A model generated the notes under the pieces. It was not told the origin of the DNA. It saw nothing but the letters and a program-made list of their open reading frames with translations, and ran no database searches. This document shows positions 35,272-43,956 of a stretch of 50,776 nt of DNA, piece by piece. Location: positions 1 through 50,776 of the IMG/VR virus record IMGVR_UViG_3300046009_012564, one strand, 5' to 3'. The DNA is from a virus. Numbering within the stretch: position 1 is the first letter of the stretch; each line of letters opens with the position of its first letter. The position numbers and the translations under genes are program-made.

Positions 35272-36306
35272 ATGAATAAAGAAGATTTATTAAAACTCCT
35301 CAGCAATTTAGATGAGGAGAATGAAATAGTACTCCCTAAAAAGCACGATAGAGTTCTTTTGATAGATGGTTTAAATCTATTTTTTAGAAACTTTGCAATG
35401 TTAAATTTTGTTAATGAAGAAGGTCTTCACGTAGGAGGTCTTGGGGGTTTTATTCGTTCTTTAGGAACTTTAATAAATCAAATTCAGCCAACTTCTATAT
35501 ATATTGTTTTTGACGGGCAGGGATCTGCTACTAACAGAAAAAATATAAATTCTGATTATAAATCTAATAGAAATATTAGACGAATTACAAATTGGCAAGT
35601 TTTTAATAGTTTAGAAGAAGAAAACGAAGCAAAAATAAACCAAATTGTAAGATTAATTCATTATTTAAAATGTTTACCTGTTAAAGTAGTATCCCTGCCC
35701 AAAGTCGAGGCAGATGATATCATTGCTCATTTATCTAAAAAATTAGAATCTAAATATAATTCTAAAGTTTTTATTGTTTCTAGTGATAAAGATTTTATTC
35801 AATTAGTAACTGAAAACATTATTGTTTACAGACCAATAGAAAAAGATTATTATACTCAAGAAACAATTAAAGAAAAATTTGGAATCCCCGCAAAGAATTT
35901 TATATTATATAAAACATTATTGGGAGATAGTTCAGATATGATTAAAGGAATTAAAGGTTTAGGTGAAAAAGGTATCCTAAAAAAATTTCCTGAATTAGCT
36001 GAAAAAGAATTAGATTTAGATGGCATCTTTAGTATTTGTGAAAATAAGTTTAAAGAACATGTAACTTATGCTCGTGTAATACAAAGTATAGATGAATTAG
36101 AAAAAAATTATACAATAATGGATTTAGCTAATCCAATGTTAGATGATAAAGAAAAATGTTTTTTGGATAATTTAATAAAAGATAAAACACCAAAATTGAA
36201 TGAAAATGCTTTTTTAAAGTTTTACCATGAAGATGGTTTAAGACATTTAATTAAAAACATTGAATATTGGTTAACAAGCAATTTTAAAGATATTATAAGC
36301 GAATAA
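35272..36306 (+). CDS. 5'-3' exonuclease / RNase H (T4 Rnh-like)
   Basis: The protein has 344 residues from the ATG at 35272, chosen because the upstream in-frame ATG lies deep inside uvsX. VLLIDGLNLFFRNF, IYIVFDGQGSATNRK, KVEADDIIAHLSKK and VSSDKDFIQLV provide the acidic residues of the FEN/5'-nuclease active site. LLGDSSDMIKGIKGLGEKG is the helix-hairpin-helix region that binds DNA. In T4 the equivalent removes RNA primers from Okazaki fragments. The context between recombinase and helicase supports this. Confidence 0.85.
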   Translation: MNKEDLLKLLSNLDEENEIVLPKKHDRVLLIDGLNLFFRNFAMLNFVNEEGLHVGGLGGFIRSLGTLINQIQPTSIYIVFDGQGSATNRKNINSDYKSNRNIRRITNWQVFNSLEEENEAKINQIVRLIHYLKCLPVKVVSLPKVEADDIIAHLSKKLESKYNSKVFIVSSDKDFIQLVTENIIVYRPIEKDYYTQETIKEKFGIPAKNFILYKTLLGDSSDMIKGIKGLGEKGILKKFPELAEKELDLDGIFSICENKFKEHVTYARVIQSIDELEKNYTIMDLANPMLDDKEKCFLDNLIKDKTPKLNENAFLKFYHEDGLRHLIKNIEYWLTSNFKDIISE

Positions 36307-36307
36307 A

Positions 36308-37663
36308 ATGACTCTGAGTAATTTAAATTCATATGGTCCAGGTTTTCAGATAAAGGTTTTAGCTTCACTTTTAAATCATAAAGAGTTTTTAATAAACATT
36401 CATGATATTTTAAGTGAAGATTATTTCGATAATCAAGCACATAAATGGGTTGTAAAAGAGATACTTAAGTATTATGAAAAGTATCACACAACTCCAACAA
36501 TGGAAGTACTAAAAGTAGAACTTAAAAAAGTTCAAAATGAAGTACTCCAAATTTCTATTAAAGAACAATTAAAAGAAGCATACAAATCATTAAATGATGA
36601 TTTAGCTTATATTGAAGAAGAATTTTCAACTTTCTGTAAAAACCAGATGTTGAAAAAAGCCTTACTTCAATCTGTTGACTTACTACAAGCCGGTGATTAT
36701 GATTCAATTAAATTTATGATTGAATCTGCTATGAAAGCCGGTCAAGATAAAAATGTAGGTCACGAATACTCTAAAGATATTGAATCTCGATACAGAGAAG
36801 AACATAGAATTGCAGTACCCACACCTTGGGGAGAATTTAATGAACTACTTCAAGGTGGTTTAGGTGGTGGTGATTTTGGTCTTATTTTTGGTAACCCTGG
36901 TGGTGGTAAATCTTGGGCATTAGTTGCTCTAGGAGGTCATGCTGTTAAAATGGGTTTTAATGTAATCCACTACACTCTTGAATTAGGTGAAGATTATGTA
37001 GGCCGTCGTTATGACGCTTACTTTACCCAAATCCCAGTTAATAAAATTACTCAATATAAAAAAGAAGTTTCAGACGTTGTTGAGCAAATCCCAGGTCGAT
37101 TAATTATTAAAGAATTTCCAACAGGTAAGGCAACTATATCGACTCTTGAATCACACATTAAAAAATGTATTGATTTAGAATTCCAACCAGATTTAATTCT
37201 TGTTGACTATGTAGACCTTCTTCGTTCAAAACGTAATAGTAAAGAACGTAAGGAAGAGATAGATGATATTTATGTTGGCACAAAAGGATTAGCTAGAGAG
37301 CTTAATCTCCCAATATGGAGTGTATCACAAGTAAACCGAGCAGGTTCAAAGGATGACATCATTGAGGGGGATAAGGCTGCTGGCTCCTATGATAAGATGA
37401 TGATTACTGACTTCGCAGCTTCATTATCAAGAAAAAAAGAAGATAAAGTAAATGGAACAGGTAGATTTCACATTATGAAAAATAGATATGGAATAGATGG
37501 CCTGACATATGGGGCAAAAATTGATACCTCTACCGGATTCTTTGAAATATCTTCAGATCTTGATTCATACAGCACACCAAGTCCTACACAAAATACAAGT
37601 TTTGATTCATTTTCAAGTGACGACAAGAGTAAAATAAGTGATTTTTTACTCAAGATAAACTAA
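36308..37663 (+). CDS. Replicative DNA helicase (DnaB/T4 gp41-like)
   Basis: The protein has 451 residues. An N-terminal helical domain is followed by a RecA-like core with Walker A GNPGGGKSW (195-203) and Walker B LILVDYVDLLRSK. SVSQVNRAG, DKAAGSYDKMMITD and FHIMKNRYG are the further DnaB-family motifs. It would unwind the fork and work with the SSB, 5'-nuclease and polymerase encoded around it. No primase domain is fused to it. Confidence 0.9.
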   Translation: MTLSNLNSYGPGFQIKVLASLLNHKEFLINIHDILSEDYFDNQAHKWVVKEILKYYEKYHTTPTMEVLKVELKKVQNEVLQISIKEQLKEAYKSLNDDLAYIEEEFSTFCKNQMLKKALLQSVDLLQAGDYDSIKFMIESAMKAGQDKNVGHEYSKDIESRYREEHRIAVPTPWGEFNELLQGGLGGGDFGLIFGNPGGGKSWALVALGGHAVKMGFNVIHYTLELGEDYVGRRYDAYFTQIPVNKITQYKKEVSDVVEQIPGRLIIKEFPTGKATISTLESHIKKCIDLEFQPDLILVDYVDLLRSKRNSKERKEEIDDIYVGTKGLARELNLPIWSVSQVNRAGSKDDIIEGDKAAGSYDKMMITDFAASLSRKKEDKVNGTGRFHIMKNRYGIDGLTYGAKIDTSTGFFEISSDLDSYSTPSPTQNTSFDSFSSDDKSKISDFLLKIN

Positions 37664-37684
37664 TTTATTAAAAAAACTAATACT

Positions 37685-38671
37685 ATGGCAAAGAAATCAA
37701 ATCTGTTGCATGAGAGAATTATCTACAAACCTTTCGAATATCCGGAAGCATATGATTATTGGCTTAAACAACAACAGGCACACTGGTTACATACTGAAGT
37801 TCCAATGATGTCTGATTTGAATGACTGGAACTCTAATCTTAATGAATCTGAAAAAAATATTATTGGTTCTATCTTAAAAGGTTTTGCCCAAACAGAAACT
37901 ATTGTAAATGATTATTGGTCAGGGTTAGTAACTAAATGGTTTAGAAAACCAGAAGTTATTATGATGGCTACAACATTTGGCGCTTTTGAAACAATTCACG
38001 CTGAAGCTTATTCTTTATTAAATGAAACACTCGGACTTGATAATTTTTCAGAGTTTCTCGAAGATGAAACTACGATGGCTAAAATTGAAAATCTTATGCT
38101 TGTTAGGGATAGTTTTAATGGCGAAAAAGATTTCCACGAAATTGCCAAATCATTGGCTATATTCTCAGCCTTTACCGAGGGCGTTAACTTATTCTCTTCA
38201 TTCGCCATACTACTCTCTTTTAAAATGCGAAACAAGCTTAAGGGAGTGGGTCAAATTGTTGAATGGTCTATTAGAGACGAGTCTCTCCACTCAGAAGCAG
38301 GATGTTGGTTATTTAGAACTCTTATTAAAGAAAATCCAAAACTCAAAACAAAAGAACTAGAAGCAGCAATTAATGAAGCAGCTTTATTATCTCTTAAACT
38401 CGAACTTGATTTTATTGATAAGGTATATGAGTTAGGTGATCTTGAAGGATGTTCAAAATACGATCTTCAAAATTTTATCAAAAATCGTGTTAATACCAAA
38501 CTTGGTGATCTTGGTTATAATCCAATCGTTTCAAATATTGATATGACAGCGGTTGAACGTATGAAATGGTTTGATGCTTTATCTGCGGGTAAACAACACA
38601 CTGATTTCTTTGCTAGTCGTGTTACTAATTATTCTAAAGGACACATGCAGTGGGATGAAAGCATTTTTTAA
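37685..38671 (+). CDS. nrdB: Class I ribonucleotide reductase, beta subunit
   Basis: The protein has 328 residues. Iron ligands are visible in ETIVNDYW, FETIHAEAYS (E-x2-H) and WSIRDESLHSEAG (E-x2-H), with another Glu in FTEGVNLFSSF. The Tyr four residues after the first ligand His (HAEAY) matches the radical-carrying Tyr of classical NrdB. It supplies the radical to NrdA for dNTP production. An unrelated secreted-nuclease gene separates it from nrdA. Confidence 0.92.
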   Translation: MAKKSNLLHERIIYKPFEYPEAYDYWLKQQQAHWLHTEVPMMSDLNDWNSNLNESEKNIIGSILKGFAQTETIVNDYWSGLVTKWFRKPEVIMMATTFGAFETIHAEAYSLLNETLGLDNFSEFLEDETTMAKIENLMLVRDSFNGEKDFHEIAKSLAIFSAFTEGVNLFSSFAILLSFKMRNKLKGVGQIVEWSIRDESLHSEAGCWLFRTLIKENPKLKTKELEAAINEAALLSLKLELDFIDKVYELGDLEGCSKYDLQNFIKNRVNTKLGDLGYNPIVSNIDMTAVERMKWFDALSAGKQHTDFFASRVTNYSKGHMQWDESIF

Positions 38672-38715
38672 AAAATTTATTAGAGCATTTTTTGAAACTA
38701 TTCAATCGCATTAAA

Positions 38716-39312
38716 ATGAAAAAGTATTTTTTAATTACTCTTTTATTCCCACTTACTCTTTTAGCCCAACTAAAAGATAGTGTATATTGGAACACCCCTT
38801 ACTTTATAATTAACTATTCAGAAGTACTAGAAGGACCTCGTTCAGTAAGATACTCTGTAGCTTGCCCAAATGGTACTGCATCTCGTACTGGAATGGATTT
38901 TTATACTGAAAAAGGACTTAAAACATCAGATAATAAAGACTATGAAGAAAATGAATGGGACAAAGGACACATGGCTCCCGCGGCATCTCTTAATTGTGAT
39001 CGCGATATGCTATACGCTACTTTTACTTATGTCAATTCTAGCCTTCAACAACAAAGTCTAAATCGTGGTGTTTGGAAAAAGTTAGAAATATATGAACGTG
39101 AACAAGCAAAAACAGCTCAAGTTCAAGTGTTTATTCGAATAGAATATGATAAAACACCAGCTCGAGTTCCTACAAATGCTGCTATCCCTAAAGGATATTA
39201 TAAGGAACTTAAGATTGGAAATCGCAAAGAGTGTTATTATTTTAAAAATGTAGCACCTGTATCAAAAGAATTAAATGATTATAAGTGTAATTGTAGAAAC
39301 GTAATAAAATAA
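38716..39312 (+). CDS. Secreted DNA/RNA non-specific endonuclease
   Basis: The protein has 198 residues from the ATG at 38716; the TTG at 38692 would put charged residues before the signal peptide. KKYFLITLLFPLTLLAQ is a signal peptide with Bacteroidota-like cleavage after AQ. WDKGHMAPAAS contains the catalytic H85 of the beta-beta-alpha-metal (NUC1) nucleases, and NSSLQQQSLNRGVWKKLE matches the downstream Asn/Glu motif. It would act in the periplasm or outside the cell. It lies between nrdB and nrdA, two bases before nrdA. Confidence 0.82.
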   Translation: MKKYFLITLLFPLTLLAQLKDSVYWNTPYFIINYSEVLEGPRSVRYSVACPNGTASRTGMDFYTEKGLKTSDNKDYEENEWDKGHMAPAASLNCDRDMLYATFTYVNSSLQQQSLNRGVWKKLEIYEREQAKTAQVQVFIRIEYDKTPARVPTNAAIPKGYYKELKIGNRKECYYFKNVAPVSKELNDYKCNCRNVIK

Positions 39313-39313
39313 A

Positions 39314-41023
39314 ATGGATAATAATTTAGTAGCAGATTTTTCTATTTGGGAAAAAGGGAAAGACTACCCTGAGTACATGGATGAGGTAGCACTCAGTACC
39401 ATTTCAAAAGGTTATTTACTCCCAGGTGAAACACCCAAAAAAGCTTACAGAAGAGTAGCACACGCTGTGGCGATGCGTTTAAATCGTCCTGACTTAGAAA
39501 ATAAATTTTTTAAATACATTTGGAATGGATGGATTGGTCTTGCCAGCCCTGTTCTTAGCAATACCGGTACTGATCGTGGTTTGCCTATCTCTTGTTTTGG
39601 AATTGATACGCCCGATAGTGTTCGTGGAATTGGACTTACTAACGCTGAACTTATGCGCCTTACTTCCTACGGCGGAGGAGTTGGAATCTCGCTTAGCCGC
39701 ATTCGACCAAGAGGTGCTCATATCACAGGAAATGGAAAGTCAGAAGGAGTTGTACCATGGGCTAAAATCTATGACTCCACTATCATTGCCACTAACCAAG
39801 GTTCTGTTAGACGAGGAGCTGCATCCGTAAACTTAGATATCAGCCATAAAGACATTCATGAGTTTCTTCAGATTCGCAGACCTAAAGGAGACCCAAATAG
39901 ACAATGCCTTAACCTACATCAGTGTGTAGTTGTTGATGATGCGTTTATGAAGCGCTTAAATGATCGCGACAGCGAGGCTATGTCATTGTGGTTAGAAATA
40001 CTTAAATCACGCGTAGAAACCGGTGAACCCTACATTATGTTTAGTGATAATGTCAATAAAGACAACCCACTAGCATACAGAATGAACAATTTAAATGTTT
40101 CAATGACTAACATCTGTACTGAAATTACACTTCACACAGATGAAGAACATTCATTTATTTGTTGTTTAAGTTCATTAAACTTAGCTAAATATGATGAGTG
40201 GAAAGATACAGATGTAGTTGAAACTGCAATCTATTTTCTTGATGGTGTAATGGAAGAATTCATCCAAAAAACCAATGGTAAAGAATCTATGATTCGCTCA
40301 CACAGACATGCTAAAAAAGGTCGTGCACTTGGTTTAGGAGTAATGGGATGGCATACATTCTTACAACAAAAGAATTTACCATTTAACTCAATTGCCTCTA
40401 CTGCTTGGACTCACACTATTTTCAGCCAAATTAAATTACAAGCAGAAGCCGCATCTCGTAAAATGGCTACAGAGTATGGTGAACCACTCTGGTGTAAAGG
40501 TACGGGTATGAGAAATACTCACTTACTAGCAATTGCACCAACAGTTTCTAATTCTCGTATTAGCAGTTGTTCAGCAGGTATTGAACCTCAACCAGCAAAC
40601 GTTTATGTGTTTAATGGTGCCAAAGGAACTTTTATTGTTAAAAATCCTGAGCTTGAAGCACTATTAAAGAAAAAAGGACATAATGTAAGTAAAGTTTGGG
40701 ATCAAATTCTAGCTGACAATGGTTCAGTACAAAATTTATCTCATGAAATTCTAACTGAAGACGAAAAAGAAATATTCTTAACCTTCCCAGAAATTAACCA
40801 GTTAGCTTTAGTTCAACAAGCAGCAGTTCGCCAAAAGTATCTTGACCAAACCCAATCACTTAATCTTTCATTTGATCCAACCGATTCACCTAAATGGATT
40901 AACCAGGTACATATGGAGGCTTGGAAGCTTGGAATCAAAACACTTTATTACTTACGCACTGATTCAGTAATTAAAGGAGATCTTGGATCTCGCACTGTAG
41001 ATTGTGTTGCTTGTGATGGGTAG
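39314..41023 (+). CDS. nrdA: Ribonucleotide reductase, alpha (catalytic) subunit
   Basis: The protein has 569 residues, short for the family (E. coli NrdA 761), because there is no N-terminal ATP-cone. So the overall-activity control by dATP seems absent. SCFGIDTPDS, GGVGISLSRIR, TNICTEITLHT (catalytic Cys and Glu), CCLSSLNLA and the PTVSNSRISSCSAGIEP loop are recognisable. The C-terminal DCVACDG supplies the CxxC pair that re-reduces the active site, possibly with the thioredoxin encoded at 49991. Confidence 0.92.
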   Translation: MDNNLVADFSIWEKGKDYPEYMDEVALSTISKGYLLPGETPKKAYRRVAHAVAMRLNRPDLENKFFKYIWNGWIGLASPVLSNTGTDRGLPISCFGIDTPDSVRGIGLTNAELMRLTSYGGGVGISLSRIRPRGAHITGNGKSEGVVPWAKIYDSTIIATNQGSVRRGAASVNLDISHKDIHEFLQIRRPKGDPNRQCLNLHQCVVVDDAFMKRLNDRDSEAMSLWLEILKSRVETGEPYIMFSDNVNKDNPLAYRMNNLNVSMTNICTEITLHTDEEHSFICCLSSLNLAKYDEWKDTDVVETAIYFLDGVMEEFIQKTNGKESMIRSHRHAKKGRALGLGVMGWHTFLQQKNLPFNSIASTAWTHTIFSQIKLQAEAASRKMATEYGEPLWCKGTGMRNTHLLAIAPTVSNSRISSCSAGIEPQPANVYVFNGAKGTFIVKNPELEALLKKKGHNVSKVWDQILADNGSVQNLSHEILTEDEKEIFLTFPEINQLALVQQAAVRQKYLDQTQSLNLSFDPTDSPKWINQVHMEAWKLGIKTLYYLRTDSVIKGDLGSRTVDCVACDG

Positions 41024-41047
41024 ATAATTTTAAATTTCTTTTTTACT

Positions 41048-41075
41048 AGGGGTGTCTTCGGACACCTCTTTGTAT
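41048..41075 (+). terminator. Terminator after nrdA, UUCG tetraloop
   Basis: GGTGTC (41051-41056) and GACACC (41061-41066) enclose TTCG, with further pairing outward (AGG with TCT including a G-T). The T tract is weak (TCTTTG). It overlaps the start of the next late motif. Confidence 0.75.
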
Positions 41076-41085
41076 TTATAATAAA
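41072..41085 (+). promoter_or_regulatory. Late-type promoter motif before the lysis region
   Basis: GTATTTATAATAAA, one base from the consensus, immediately follows the nrdA terminator and lies 10 bases before the ATG at 41096. Confidence 0.55.
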
Positions 41086-41095
41086 CCCATAAATT

Positions 41096-41347
41096 ATGAA
41101 ACTACCTATTACTTTTGAACAATTTTCAAAAGATCCTACAAAAGGTCTACTGTTTTTAGTAATTGTTGCTATAGGTTATTTATACGTCGATATCAAATTA
41201 AGCAATTCTGATTTGATCGGTAAATACGACGAGCGTGTAGCTGGTCAAGACCAAAAAATTGAGTTATTAACTGAACACGTTCGTAGAAGTGATTCTACAT
41301 TAGGTTACATGATAAGCAAGGTTGAAATGCTTCAAATCATGAAATAA
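41096..41347 (+). CDS. Small single-pass membrane protein of the lysis region
   Basis: The protein has 83 residues. One membrane segment (GLLFLVIVAIGYLYVDI, about residues 17-34) is followed by a polar, probably coiled-coil part (AGQDQKIELLTEHVRRSD). I do not recognise the family. It overlaps the next gene by one base (TAATG). It could be a lysis regulator or a membrane partner of the spanin-like pair. Confidence 0.6.
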   Translation: MKLPITFEQFSKDPTKGLLFLVIVAIGYLYVDIKLSNSDLIGKYDERVAGQDQKIELLTEHVRRSDSTLGYMISKVEMLQIMK

Positions 41348-41682
41348 TGGACGTTAAAAAAACTTACATTATAGGAGTAGCATCTATTATTTTAGCTACC
41401 ACTATAATTTCAGTTACGGCTCAAAAACCAAATGAGCCTAAAGTTGATGAAGTTAAGTTCCTACTTCAAAAATCACAGGAACAAATGAAACAAGCCACTA
41501 AAATGGCTAAGGCTATTGATAAATCTACTACAGAAAAAGTTGTTGGAATGAAGGAGTCAATCCAGACGTTGCAAGAAGAAAAACTAATTTTAACAACACA
41601 ACTAAATGAAGTCAAGGCTATCATCGATTCTGTTTCTCCTTCCGCTACTCCTTTTGAACTCGAGTCTGACGGCTCAAACTAG
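41347..41682 (+). CDS. Inner-membrane/periplasmic coiled-coil protein, i-spanin-like
   Basis: The protein has 111 residues. An N-terminal hydrophobic segment (YIIGVASIILATTIISVTAQ) acts as anchor or signal peptide, and the rest is a Lys/Glu-rich coiled coil (DEVKFLLQKSQEQMKQATKMA.. and ESIQTLQEEKLILTTQLNEV). The next gene begins inside it in another frame, the overlapping layout known from Rz/Rz1 spanin genes. The spanin role is inferred from architecture, not from similarity. Confidence 0.6.
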   Translation: MDVKKTYIIGVASIILATTIISVTAQKPNEPKVDEVKFLLQKSQEQMKQATKMAKAIDKSTTEKVVGMKESIQTLQEEKLILTTQLNEVKAIIDSVSPSATPFELESDGSN

Positions 41683-42550
41683 ATATCCTTACGAGTTAAT
41701 TAAAGGTAAAGATACAACTGTGACTATGCTTAAGTCACAGGCTGTTTATCTTAACCAGACTATTGCTAAGCAAAAAACAAAACTTAACGAAATTAAAACT
41801 GAGTATGATTCTGCTAAAGCCGAATATGCTGTTTTAGATTCTAGTTTTAATGAACTTCATATTTATGCAGGTCAAAAAAGTGCTAAAGTAACTGAATTAG
41901 ATTCGATTATAAAGAATCAACAACCAATTGTTAAAATTGATACTGTAATTAAAGAAATTCAAGTACCAAGTCTACCACCTGTTAAAGGTTTATCAAGATG
42001 GGGTATGAGTTTTTCTAGAGGTTCTTTAAATTCATTTAGTGATTTAAGAAGTGAATCTATTGAAGCCATAGAAGGTAGTACTCAAGCTTTAACATATTCG
42101 CCTGATAAACATTGGGAAACTAGAGGTATATTAACTCAAGGCACTATTAGAGGTACTCGAACCACTCCAATAGAAGACACCCAAACATTTGGAGCTACAC
42201 TTTATTCAGCTGAATTAGTCTTAGCTTATAATTTTGCAGTAAGTAAAGATGGAAGTATTACTATTTTTGGAGGTAATGGATTTGCTCATGCCCATCGTTA
42301 TTTAACCTCAGCTAGTAATCCTAACTACCCTTTAATGGAAATTAATTCAGCAGGAGGAGTTTGGACAATCTTTACTACTTTAGGAGGTGAGGTAGGAATT
42401 AACTTAACTAAATCTGTAAAAGTATTTGGTGGTACTAAAGTAAATGTTTATTCAACAGACGATTTAGATGCTTGGGCTTCTTACAATAAAGGAACCCCAG
42501 ATATTATACAATATACTTATGCGGGTCTAGCTTTTAGATTTAGTAGGTAA
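41606..42550 (+). CDS. Outer-membrane beta-barrel-like protein with periplasmic coiled coil
   Basis: The protein has 314 residues and starts 77 bases inside the preceding gene. SSILFLLPLLLLNSSLTAQ is a signal peptide with no lipobox Cys. Residues about 40-105 are coiled coil (SQAVYLNQTIAKQKTKLNEI), and then a Pro-rich linker (VPSLPPVKGLSRWG) leads to a beta-rich C-terminal domain. It ends YAGLAFRFSR, alternating aromatic residues as in outer-membrane strands. A partner spanning from the outer membrane to the coiled-coil inner-membrane protein is plausible. Confidence 0.65.
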   Translation: MKSRLSSILFLLPLLLLNSSLTAQTRYPYELIKGKDTTVTMLKSQAVYLNQTIAKQKTKLNEIKTEYDSAKAEYAVLDSSFNELHIYAGQKSAKVTELDSIIKNQQPIVKIDTVIKEIQVPSLPPVKGLSRWGMSFSRGSLNSFSDLRSESIEAIEGSTQALTYSPDKHWETRGILTQGTIRGTRTTPIEDTQTFGATLYSAELVLAYNFAVSKDGSITIFGGNGFAHAHRYLTSASNPNYPLMEINSAGGVWTIFTTLGGEVGINLTKSVKVFGGTKVNVYSTDDLDAWASYNKGTPDIIQYTYAGLAFRFSR

Positions 42551-42563
42551 TATTTATAATAAA
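42550..42563 (+). promoter_or_regulatory. Late-type promoter motif before holin-like gene
   Basis: ATATTTATAATAAA (consensus form) begins at the last base of the previous stop and ends 46 bases before the ATG at 42610. Confidence 0.55.
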
Positions 42564-42609
42564 TGTTTTATATAATAGTTGTATTAAATTAACTTTTAAA
42601 TTTAAAATT

Positions 42610-42867
42610 ATGGCATTTAGTGACATTTTTAAAGACAAGAATGATTTCAACGAAAAAACTATCGTTGGCTTTATGTCATTCTCAGTAATGAGTATTGCAG
42701 CTCTTGCAGACGTCGCAACTGGTATTATGGGTCAAGAACTCGTTATCAGTGATACAATCTTTAACTCTTTTGTAATCATCACTCTTGGTGCTTTCGGTAT
42801 TGCTGAAGCAGGTAAAATTTTTGGTGGTAATAAAAAAGATAAGTCTAACGAAGAAGAAATAGGATAA
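42610..42867 (+). CDS. Small two-helix membrane protein, holin candidate
   Basis: The protein has 85 residues. It has two membrane segments (about 19-38 in TIVGFMSFSVMSIAALADVA and about 47-70 in ISDTIFNSFVIITLGAFGIA) and a charged C-terminus (GGNKKDKSNEEE). This size, two-helix layout and charged tail fit many holins. It has its own late-type motif and is followed within a few hundred bases by a peptidase and another multi-helix membrane protein. Confidence 0.6.
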   Translation: MAFSDIFKDKNDFNEKTIVGFMSFSVMSIAALADVATGIMGQELVISDTIFNSFVIITLGAFGIAEAGKIFGGNKKDKSNEEEIG

Positions 42868-43034
42868 TGAAAGATATTTTTAATGCAATTTTGAAATTTT
42901 TACTAGGTAAAACAAAATTAGATGAAACATTAGCTGATGAGCTAGGTAACTTAAAAGAAAAAGTAGATACTATTGATAAAATTGATAGTGATACTGAAGT
43001 AAAACAAGAAGAAACCCCTAAAACCGAAGAATAA
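42867..43034 (+). CDS. Small acidic protein (55 residues)
   Basis: This short gene starts in the previous stop (TAATG) and ends two bases before the peptidase start. An amphipathic start (MKDIFNAILKFLLGKTK) is followed by an acidic, coiled-coil-like region (ELGNLKEKVDTIDKIDSDTE) and a Glu/Lys tail. The tight packing on both sides and the in-frame length support a real gene. No family is recognised. Confidence 0.6.
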   Translation: MKDIFNAILKFLLGKTKLDETLADELGNLKEKVDTIDKIDSDTEVKQEETPKTEE

Positions 43035-43036
43035 TC

Positions 43037-43504
43037 ATGATGTTATCCGAAAATCTTTCAGTCGCTGAATTTAGCAAATCAGATACCGCAAAAAGAAAAG
43101 GTATTGATAATACTCCAAAGGGAGTTCATTTAGAAGCAGCTAAAGAATTAGCTCAAAATATTTTCCAACCTATTAGAGAACATTATGGAGTACCTATCTT
43201 CTTATCTTCAGGATATAGAAGTGATGCTTTAAATAAAGCAGTAGGTGGTTCAGCTACTTCACAACACTCAAAAGGTGAAGCAATTGATATTGATATGGAC
43301 GGGCATAAAGGTCCATCTAATGCTGAAATCTTTAATTACATCAAAGAAAACTTAAACTTTGATCAGTTAATTTGGGAATTTGGTACTAAAACAGCACCAG
43401 ATTGGGTTCACGTATCTTATAAAAAAGGTGGTCCTCAAAGAAAACAAATTTTACGTGCAGTAAGAAATTCTGCAGGTAAAACTGTTTACGAACCTTACAA
43501 ATAA
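43037..43504 (+). CDS. Peptidase M15-family endolysin
   Basis: The protein has 155 residues; the next codon is also ATG. SSGYRSDALN and the zinc motif H77-x2-G-x-A-x-D84 (QHSKGEAIDID), with DWVHVSY supplying H125, are those of Peptidase_M15 carboxypeptidases such as phage L-Ala-D-Glu endopeptidases. It lacks a signal peptide, so it needs a holin for release. The adjacent membrane-protein genes could supply that. It is distinct from the lysozyme fused to the hub, which acts at entry. Confidence 0.85.
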   Translation: MMLSENLSVAEFSKSDTAKRKGIDNTPKGVHLEAAKELAQNIFQPIREHYGVPIFLSSGYRSDALNKAVGGSATSQHSKGEAIDIDMDGHKGPSNAEIFNYIKENLNFDQLIWEFGTKTAPDWVHVSYKKGGPQRKQILRAVRNSAGKTVYEPYK

Positions 43505-43512
43505 TAACAATA

Positions 43513-43956
43513 ATGAAACTTAACCTTCCACTACTGGCTATTACTTCGTTATCAGCAGGTGTAACCTTTATGTGTTCTTATTTTATGAAGCTAACTATGG
43601 CTAATTCTGATCAGTATTTAGCCGTAGTGGGAGTTATGTTTCTAGATGGCATATTTGGAATGATTGCAGGTGCTAGAAGAGAAGGATTTCAAACTCGTAA
43701 AGCTTTACAAGTATTAAGAAATACCTTTGCTTGGTTAGTTATTCTAACAGGTATCCTGATGGTAGAACAAGGTTTTACTGGAACAGCTTGGCTTAGTGAA
43801 GTAATCGTAGTACCTTTTATGATATTTCAAATCATAAGTGCACTTAAAAATGCATCTATGGCTGGTTTTATTAAGGCATCTTTATTAAATGAGATTCTTG
43901 ATAAAATAGATCAACATAAAGGTATAAGAAAAAAAGATGAAAAATCTACAGAATAA
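43513..43956 (+). CDS. Phage holin-like membrane protein
   Basis: The protein has 147 residues with three to four membrane segments (LLAITSLSAGVTFMCSYF, YLAVVGVMFLDGIFGMIAG, FAWLVILTGILMV, VIVVPFMIFQIISAL) and a charged C-terminus. The DGIFGMIAGARREGFQTRKA segment, followed by a hydrophobic helix, resembles the phage holin / toxin-secretion holin family. It comes nine bases after the peptidase gene, the usual holin-endolysin pairing, and overlaps the following gene by 20 bases. Confidence 0.75.
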   Translation: MKLNLPLLAITSLSAGVTFMCSYFMKLTMANSDQYLAVVGVMFLDGIFGMIAGARREGFQTRKALQVLRNTFAWLVILTGILMVEQGFTGTAWLSEVIVVPFMIFQIISALKNASMAGFIKASLLNEILDKIDQHKGIRKKDEKSTE

